From assembly GCA_024345305.1 (NCBI GenBank), contig BRON01000005.1, positions 1,488,001 through 1,552,000 on the forward strand: 64,000 nucleotides of DNA, given 5' to 3'. Under the pieces are notes generated by a model. The model was given only the letters and a program-made list of their open reading frames with translations. It was not told the origin of the DNA and ran no database searches. Made by a program: the position numbers and the translations under genes. Below, one piece after another: positions 56,639 to 64,000 of the stretch. Source of the DNA: Mrakia gelida. Lineage: Eukaryota > Basidiomycota > Tremellomycetes > Cystofilobasidiales > Mrakiaceae. Positions within the stretch are counted from its first letter, which is position 1; every line of letters begins with the position of its first letter.

Positions 56639-58250
56639 CTACGAGCCCCCGGCAGACTTGACGACCGATCTCTTCCCTCTCCACGCCAACTCCGCCGACT
56701 CGCTGAGCGGTCCGACAAACCCGTCCAAGGTACAGAGATCGTAGATCTGGAGGGAAGAGATATCCAGCGTCCAAGTCAGGTTCGTTGCGAGGGAGAAAAG
56801 AACTCGGGAGGCGCAAGACTCACCTCGAGCGGGATGAGAAAGACAGGGTCTTCGTCGCTCTCCAACTGGGTGGAAGCGTATCGCCACAGTGCCACTCCCT
56901 CCGTTTCCTTCATCTCCGGCCCACGCACAAGCTCTTCGAGAAAGCTCGGACGATCGTCGACCGTGTATCCGACGAGGGAGATAGGGTAGAAACGAAGTCG
57001 CTTCCGAGCCTGATGAAAGCGGGTGGCGAGCTCCGTTTTGTTCTCGGAGGGAGGGAAGCTGGGAGGTCGACGATGGAGGTAAATCATCCCACTGACGCCG
57101 AGAGGGAGCGGACTGATGCTGAGGATGCGAAGGAGGTGGCTAGTGTCCTCTGACATCCGAAAGACGAACCTGTCCTTCGGAGGTTGCAGGAGTTCGCGAT
57201 GGAAGGAGAACCGAGCCTCGCTCACGGCAGCCATCGATTCCTCCACGATCCTCGTAGAGATATGGGCCTCGAAGTCGTGTCCGAGAGTGAGTTGGATCCA
57301 GTCCTCGAGGGTAAGACCAGCAGTGACGACGAGGGGAACCTGCTCGAACTCGGTCGTGAGCTCCTGGCGAACGCGATCCCGAGTGGTAGAGTCCTGGAGG
57401 GCTGCCTTGAAGGTGCCGTAGTCCTTTGGAGGGACGTCCGGACAGACCTCTTGATCGAAGAATCCAACGACTTCGAACTGACCTCCCGCGGGAGCGACGA
57501 GGGGAACGATCCACGACTCGTCCTCCTCCGTGCCGGGATAGCGAGAGGGAGGTTCTACGCTGTGAGCGAATCCCAAGAACTTGACGAAGCTCCATCTTCT
57601 CCTGCCTTCCTCTCCGACGACGAAGAGACCGTCCTTGGGATCGAAGAAGGTGACGTAGTCCGAGTGGCGACCGAGGTGTTGGAAGAAGAAGGGGAGGCAG
57701 AGCTCGCGAAAGGCTTTGGAGACGAGGAGGAGATGGGTCTTGTTTCGAAGGGGGTAGGGATCCGAGGAGGGACTGAACTCGGTTCATCTGAGGAAGGTGT
57801 ATCGAAGGATTCGTTCGAGGATTTCGAGAGGGATTCCTACGAAGATGGGAGGAGGAAGAGGTAGGAGAGGAGGGAGGATCAGCGAAGGGAGTTGAGTTCA
57901 ACGTTCCGTTCTTTCTCCCTTCTCTTCACTCAGACGACCCTCAAGCTACCAGAGAGCTAGCCGTCAAGATAGTATGCTCACCTGGAAATCTGCTATCCTG
58001 AGTGCTGACGAATCCGGAGTGAAGTCCAGGAGAAGAGGGCGTCGAGTCACTGGATAGGAGGGAGGAGGGAGGAGGGGAGGGAGGAGAGTGCCATGGAGGC
58101 TGGAGGAAGCTGTCCTGAAGCTGAAGACGTGGTAGTTGGCGGAGGAGAAAGCTGAACGATGGGAGGTGTAGATAGGAAAGGGGGGACTCTTCAGAAGAGA
58201 TGGTCTCTTAGGGTGAAATGCGGTCGGGGAGGAGAAGGAGGGGGGCGAGG
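56639..58250 (-). CDS. F-box-like protein, paralogue 3
   Basis: Exons 56639-56746 and 56824-57836 are firm. A further upstream exon ends at 57982 and supplies SSDSTPSSPGLHSGFVSTQD then SRFPGIPLEILERILRYTFL. The F-box continues SHLLL-like (THLLLVSKAFRELCLPFFFQ) and WSFVKFLGFAHSVEPPSRYP, colinear with the other paralogues. Later blocks IVPLVAPAGGQFEVVGFFDQ, LEDWIQLTLGHDFEAHISTR, ISLVGYTVDDRPSFLEELVR are distinctive for this family. The last exon is short (IYDLCTLDGFVGPLSESAEL). No in-frame ATG was found upstream of 57982 in the 5' exon, so the first exon may lie antisense to the RAD2 start at 58353. The gene is convergent with the methyltransferase. Confidence 0.72.
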
Positions 58251-58352
58251 TCAGCTTCGAAGTCGACCCCCAAACCCTCACGTCGTCAAGACCTTCGGCT
58301 CACCTTTTCGGACTCCTTCTCGCACTCTCTCTAGCAGTGGCTCAGCAGTAAC

Positions 58353-61300
58353 ATGGGAGTTAAAGGACTCTGGTCTCTTCTTCAACCTGTGAATCGACCC
58401 ATCAAGTCAGTCGAGCTCAACTTGTCTTCGATCCCTTCCGTCTCCCTCGCCACCACTTGAGCTGACCTTTTCTTCCCTTCTTTCGCTGGGACAGAATCGA
58501 AACTCTAGATGGAAAGAGACTCGCTATCGACTCATCGTTAGTACTGAGCCTCTTTGGTGCTCTCGTTCCCTGCAGGAGGATCGGGGGCATCGTTGTTGAG
58601 CTCCCTCCCTCCTCGACCTCCTTCTCACCTCTCTCCCCTCTCTGCCTTCCTCTCCTCCCAGGATATGGCTCTACCAGGTTCGTCTTTCACGCAAACGCAT
58701 ACTATCTCGCTTAAGCTCATTCTTGCCTCCTCACTCTTCTCCCAGTTCCAAGCGACGATGAAGGACAAGGAGGGTCGAACACTGAACGGAGCTCACATCC
58801 TCGGATTCCTCCGTCGAATCAACAAGCTCCTCTTCCATGGTATCAAGCCCGTCTTCGTCTTCGATGGAGGAGCTCCCACCTTGAAGAGGAATACCATCGT
58901 GAGTGCACCTCTTTCCTGACGCGAAGGGAGGGATGAGTGCAGCCTTGGGCTCAGACCGAGTAGGGAGCGATGACGAGGCGAGACCTGTCGATTGACCTTT
59001 CTTCTTCTTTTCTTCCTCTCTTTTACAGGCTGAGAGGAAGCAGAGGAAGCTCGGAGCTACTGCTAGTCACGCGAAGATGGCTGCGAAACTGCTCGCCGCT
59101 GAGATGAGGAGGCAGGCCGTCAAGGCCGCTAAGACGTGAGTCGTCGCGACTCGCTCTCCATTCTCCGTCTCCTTCTTCCCTCGAGCGAACTCTGACTTTC
59201 TTCTCTTCGCTCGCCTCTCCTTTTATATCTTTAGCAAAGGGAACCGTCGTCCGTCCGATCCAGCACCCATGCCCATCGAGGACGAGGAGGACACCGGAGA
59301 CATCATCCCAACCGACGCGATCTTCCAGGACGACTTCGAACGAGGACGACCAGCAACAGCCCGAGCCAAAGAAGCATCAGGTCCCAAAGCAGGACCCTCA
59401 GGATATCGTCGTACTCGTCGCTCCTCCTCCTCTTCCTCTCGATCTCCCTCGCCAGCTCCAGAACCTGTCGACCCAGAGGACGACGGCTCTCAACCCAAGA
59501 AGAAGAAGTACGTCGCGAAGGATCCCTACGAACTCCCAGCCCTTCCCGACATCTCGAAACGAACCAACGATCCTCGTCTCGCAACAGACGAAGAGCTTCG
59601 AGCCTTCATCGACGACTCCGGACTCGATCTCGACTCGCTCGACACCACGTCCGCCGAGTTCCAACTCCTCCCTCGCGAAACCCAGTACGACATCGTCAAC
59701 GATCTCCGACTTCGATCTCGAGCTCCCAACTACAACCGTCTCCAAGGCATGCTCTCGGCCTCCCGAACTCCTCTCGACTTCTCCAAAGCTCAGATCAAGA
59801 ACCTTCAACATCGAAACCAACTCTCTCAGCAGATGTGGACGATGGCTGGAATCGATACCAAGGCGTTCACCATCTCGGCGAGCGGAGGGAGGGTCGCTGG
59901 AGAACGAGGGAAGGAGTATGTGTTGATGAAGAACGAGGGGAAGGAGGGTGGATGGGTCCTGGGTGTGAGGGAGGACGAGGGAACGAGCTCGAAGCCGATC
60001 GAGGTTGACGCGGACGAAGTCGAGGAGATGGACGCGAGGAAGATTCTGGCTCAGAGGGAGGAGGCGAGGGAGAAGGCTAGGATCAAGGGTGGCGTGCTGA
60101 GTTCGGGGAAGGTGATCACGTTGGAGGACGAGGAGGAGGCAGCGGAGATAAATCGAAGGTTCGTTCGACGCGTCTCTTTCCTCTGATGCATTTCAGCCTC
60201 TTTCCTTCCGCGCTGACTTTCGCATTTCTACTCTCGCCCTTCTCTACAGAGCCAAGGCACCGAAGGGGGACGCCGATCTCCGTGAACTTCGTCGGAATCA
60301 AGCTCTCGAAGCTCTCGCAGCTCGCTACTCTCCTCAGAAACCCACCAAGAAGGTCATCAAACCCTCTCAGTCCTTTGGTCCAGCTCGTCCGGCAGGCTCG
60401 GCCCCTCTCTTCGCGATCGACGACGATGAGGACGACCCAGAAGCCATCGAGGTCGACGAAGATGCAGAACTCGCCGCTCGTCTCCAAGCCGAGGAGCTCG
60501 ACATCAACATGGACGCGCTGGTCGACGAGGACGAGGATCCAGAGCTGGCGAGAGCTCTCGAGATGTCGAAGAAGGAGTTCGCTAGGCAGAGCAGGTCGAA
60601 GAGTGCTGTGGACGTCGACGAGAAGGAACCCGTCTTCGATTCGAGCGGAGACGAGATGGAGGAGGTCGTCATGGACGGAGACGAGGTCGCTGCCTCCCTC
60701 ATCCCTATCAACAACCTCGCAGGGAGCGACGATGACGACGACGAGCTCGGATCGAGGCTTCAGCAGGCGAGCTCAGCTTCGAGACTCTCGGGAGGTTCGA
60801 GGCCGTCAGGATCGAACTCGACCTTCGCGTTTGACATCGACGAGGACGAGGAGGCTCCCGTCGCCGGACCAGGACCTCGAACCCTCGCCCACTGGATCGG
60901 AACGGACTCTCCGACCGGAGGAGGATCGAGTCGAGCTTCTCCTGCTCCAGTCGGAACCTTCACGACTCCTCTCGCTCGACCGGAGAACCCAGCGCCTCAA
61001 CCTCCCCCTCCCTCGATCTCCCAAGCTCCAGCACCCACACTATTTTCCGCCGTACCCAGCCCTCCAACCCAACCGACATCCACATCTTCTTTCAAAGCAC
61101 CACCTTCATCTCAACGACATCCTCTAACCGCTCCTCCCCTCCCTCAACCCTCCAAACCTCGCCCTCCACGACCAGCTCCAGCTCCCAAACCAGCAACGGA
61201 AACCATCACTCTCAGCGACTCGGACTCCGACGACGACATGGAACCCATCGAGGAGATCCCAGATCCCAGGAAGAGCGTCCCTTCATCCCCGCGACGCGAA

Positions 61301-63846
61301 AAGTCTCCGTCCGACGATTCAACTCCCGACGCTCGCACTCCCCCTCCTCCTCCTCGACCACTCTCCCCACTCTCCATCGCCAGAACCTTCTCGGCATCCT
61401 CGGAGCGTCCGTCACCGGCCAAGAAGTCGTCCTTCGGTACAGCAGCTCCAGCTCCCTCGAAACCTTCCCTCTCGTCGCCTCCTTCCCTTGCCAGCTCGAC
61501 GCCGGTCACTGAACCTCCCCTCCCGTCATTCTCCAAACCGACTCCTCCCAATGCTACAACGAGCTCGTCGCCCAACGTCTCGAACCTGCTCGCTCGAGTA
61601 GGAGCTCATCTCACCTCGTCGTCTTCGTCCAGCGGTCCCGTCCAGTCGACTCCAGCACCCGCCGAGGCGGAGGACGCGACCGTTGCCGAAGAGGAGGAGG
61701 TCGAGGATCGATCTTCGGCAACTCTCGAAGCTTCGCCAGAGAGAGCCCGATCTCCCTTCGAGCCCACCGAGGAAAAGGAAGTCGCTTCGATTCCCAACTC
61801 TCCTCTTCCCGCTCAACCTCTCCCTCTCTTCGATCAAGACGACGAGAAGCCCCTCGACTGGTCAGCTTCACCGACTCCCCCGCCTCGAATTCGAGCCTAC
61901 AACTCTCACGACGGCTCGGACGACGAAGAGGAGGACGATCACGCTCAGGAAGACGGACATCAAGACGCGGAGGACGCTGGGGAGGACAGCTACGCGTCGT
62001 TCCTCGCCGTCGTCAAGGGCAAGGACCTCGATACGATCCAGGAGGAGCTCGATGCGGACATCGAGAAGATGAAGAAGGACAAGAGGAAGATGACTAGGGA
62101 TGGGGATCAGGACATTACGGCTCAGATGATCGGAGAGATTCAGGTGAGTCGACGAGACGAGACGTCCTCGCTCTTCGTTCCTCCTTCGAGATCTGACCTC
62201 TTCGCTTTCTTCTTTCCCCCAGAACCTCCTCCAACACTACGGCATCCCCTACATGACCGCTCCGATGGAAGCCGAAGCCCAATGCGCCACCCTCGCCTCC
62301 CTCAACCTCGTCGACGGAATCATCACCGACGACTCGGACGTCTTCCTCTTCGGCGGAAAGCAATGCTTCAAGAACCTCTTCAACGACTACAAGTACGCCG
62401 AGTGTTACGTCCTCTCAGACTTCGATCGGGAGCTCTGCCTCACCCAGGATCGACTCGTCACTCTCGCCTTCCTCCTCGGATCAGACTACACCGCTGGCAT
62501 CGCGGGAGTCGGATACGTGACGGCGATGGAGATTATCGCTGAGTTCCCTGGGGAGGGTGACGCCGGGTTGATCGACTTTAGGAACTGGTGGTTGAAGGTT
62601 CAGACGGGGCAGGATACGGAGGAGGACACGGATACGAAGTGGAAGAAGGCTTTCGTGAGTTCGAGTCGTCGTCGCGTCCTTTTCGTTCCTTCGTTCTTCG
62701 TTTCGTCGAGCTTGCGACTGACTCGATGTCCTGCTTCTTCTTCGCTATCTACAGAAGAAGAAGAACAAAGACTCGATCTACCTTACGAGCGAGTTCCCCA
62801 ACCCTCAAGTCGTATGTCCTCGTCTTCTTCCCTCTTCGTCTGGAGCTACCTCGTTCGTCGACTGACCTTCGCGTCCCTTTCCTCCCTCCTTCCAGCGACC
62901 AGCCTACCTCCATCCCCAAACCGACGAATCCAACGAACCCTTCTCCTGGGGTATTCCCAACATGCACACCCTCGCACCCTACCTCACCGCCGAACTAGGA
63001 TGGCTCGAATCCAAAGTCAAAGCCGAACTCGATCCCATCATCAAGCGTCAGAGCCTCCAACGCGATCCCACCAAGGTCGGATCGGGAAAGCAGCAAGGGA
63101 CGCTCGACGGATTCTTCGACTACACCGTCGGTGGAGGAGGAGGAGGAGAGTTTTTCGGAACCAAGAGGGGAGGAGGGAACGGAGGGGCGAGCAAGAGATT
63201 GAGGGATGTGGTTGAGAGGATTCGGGTGGCGGATCGAGGAGAGGTTAGGAAGGACGACGAGGAGGCGAAGGAGGAGAGTGCGGATAGTGGGTTGGAGGAG
63301 GAGGTGGTGGTGGTTGTGAGACCGAAGGGGAAGGGAAAGGGGAAGGGGAAGAAGAAGGAGGAGGCGTCGGGACCCAAACCCAAGGCGACGAGGAAGAGGA
63401 AGGCTCCCTTGAAGGTTTTCGTCTCTGACGACGAGGCGGAGGACGGGGAGTGGAATGGAGATGGGGACGAGGAGGATGGGAGGTCGAAGAAGGCTTCTTC
63501 GAGTCGAGGGAAAAGAGGGAGGGGTCGAGGGAGGGGAGGAGCGAGCTCGTCGACGCGTCGAACCACCAAGAAGACCAAACCCACCTCCTCCCGAACTCGA
63601 TATTCAGCAGCTCCCTCCCTCTCCCCCGCTCCACCCTCTCCTCAGTCCGTCGACTCCCAGGACGAGTACCAGGATCCTTCGCCACCTCGAGGGAAACGAG
63701 CTCGAGCTCGAATCGGAACCGTCGACGAGGAGGACGAGGACGAGCCCGTCGCGAAGAAACCTCGACCGAAACCCAAACCTCGTCTCGCTGCTCCTCCTCC
63801 TCGAGTCCTGCTGGAAGGAGAGGGAGAGAACGATTACCTTTTGTGA
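58353..63846 (+). CDS. RAD2: DNA repair endonuclease RAD2/XPG (Rad13)
   Basis: Makes the 3' cut in nucleotide excision repair, with TFIIH at the lesion. Start MGVKGLWSLLQPVNRPIK (the first glycine is the mature N-terminus in this family). N-domain: ETLDGKRLAIDSSIWLYQ with the catalytic Asp, then GFLRRINKLLFHGIKPVFVF and DGGAPTLKRNTI. A long acidic spacer follows, with a ubiquitin-interacting-motif-like helix EDPELARALEMSKKEFARQ (about 60528-60584) and a long Ser/Pro-rich linker. The I-domain lies at 62250-62550: MEAEAQCATLASLNLVDGII then TDDSDVFLFGGKQCFKNLF, and LLGSDYTAGIAGVGYVTAME (helix-two-turn-helix). A PCNA-binding box QGTLDGFFDY lies near 63090-63120. The tail is Lys/Arg-rich (nuclear). 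About ten introns; the spacer exon is the largest. Confidence 0.93.
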
Positions 63847-64000
63847 GGAGAGCGAGGGAGAAGGTTTTGAGTTTGTACTAGTCGTTTTCTCGATCTTGTT
63901 GTGACACGATTCTGATGACTCTCGACGATTGCCTTTTTTCTCTGGGCGAACCGAAGCGGGAAAGAAGGAGGAGGCATAAATATCGTGAGGTAGTGGTAGC
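63847..64000. other. 3' flank of RAD2
   Basis: No feature recognised in the last 154 bp. Confidence 0.4.

Noticed and set aside
57184..57864. Acidic 226-codon plus-strand open frame
   Set aside because: It is the antisense shadow of the F-box paralogue 3 exon, which has clear homology on the minus strand.
1..64000. Transposon, retroelement or CRISPR array
   Set aside because: No reverse transcriptase, transposase, long terminal or inverted repeats, or regularly spaced repeat-spacer units were seen.

Overview
The window is nuclear DNA of a basidiomycete fungus, most likely a Pucciniomycotina yeast or smut relative (Microbotryomycetes-like). This is inferred from dense genes on both strands, many 40-150 nt introns with CTGAC/CTGAT branch points, C-ending and CGA-rich codon use, a DUF6534-type seven-helix membrane protein and a Far1/Ste5-type mating scaffold. 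No transposon, CRISPR array, clear tRNA or rRNA was seen. I support 24 protein genes. Exon joins were worked out by hand and are stated where every phase closes.

Layout. 0.4-6.6 kb: three F-box or F-box-like genes around a Lys5-type phosphopantetheinyl transferase. 7.7-16.3 kb: a disordered protein, an anoctamin/Ist2 membrane protein (811 aa, 11 exons) and a second disordered protein. 17.0-22.5 kb: a divergent pair, the nuclear-fusion protein KAR5 (minus) and an AT-hook protein (plus). 23.6-28.5 kb: a PIF1-family helicase with an unresolved gene upstream that may be an XLF/Nej1-like end-joining factor. 28.9-36.8 kb: a small unknown, then NFS1 (cysteine desulfurase), ATP12 (F1-ATPase assembly) and an aldo/keto reductase with a predicted C-terminal membrane anchor. 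37.3-48.0 kb: the DUF6534-like protein and, across a 2-kb divergent spacer, a 1964-aa RING-PH-vWA scaffold. 48.8-56.4 kb: a C2H2 zinc-finger protein with an unusually long intron, a G-patch protein with a 10-nt microexon, two small unknowns and a SAM methyltransferase. 56.6-63.8 kb: a third clear F-box paralogue and RAD2/XPG.

Themes. KAR5 and the Far1-like scaffold belong to mating. NFS1 and ATP12 are mitochondrial housekeeping genes. PIF1, RAD2 and perhaps the XLF-like gene concern DNA maintenance. Many genes are head-to-head pairs with only 110-165 bp between start codons. The most unusual signals are: the palindrome GACGCGTC, about 29 copies by eye where about 1-2 are expected, and often intronic; many introns starting GTTCG; a small F-box-like family with three copies in one window, one apparently with a lost splice acceptor; and the tail-anchored aldo/keto reductase.
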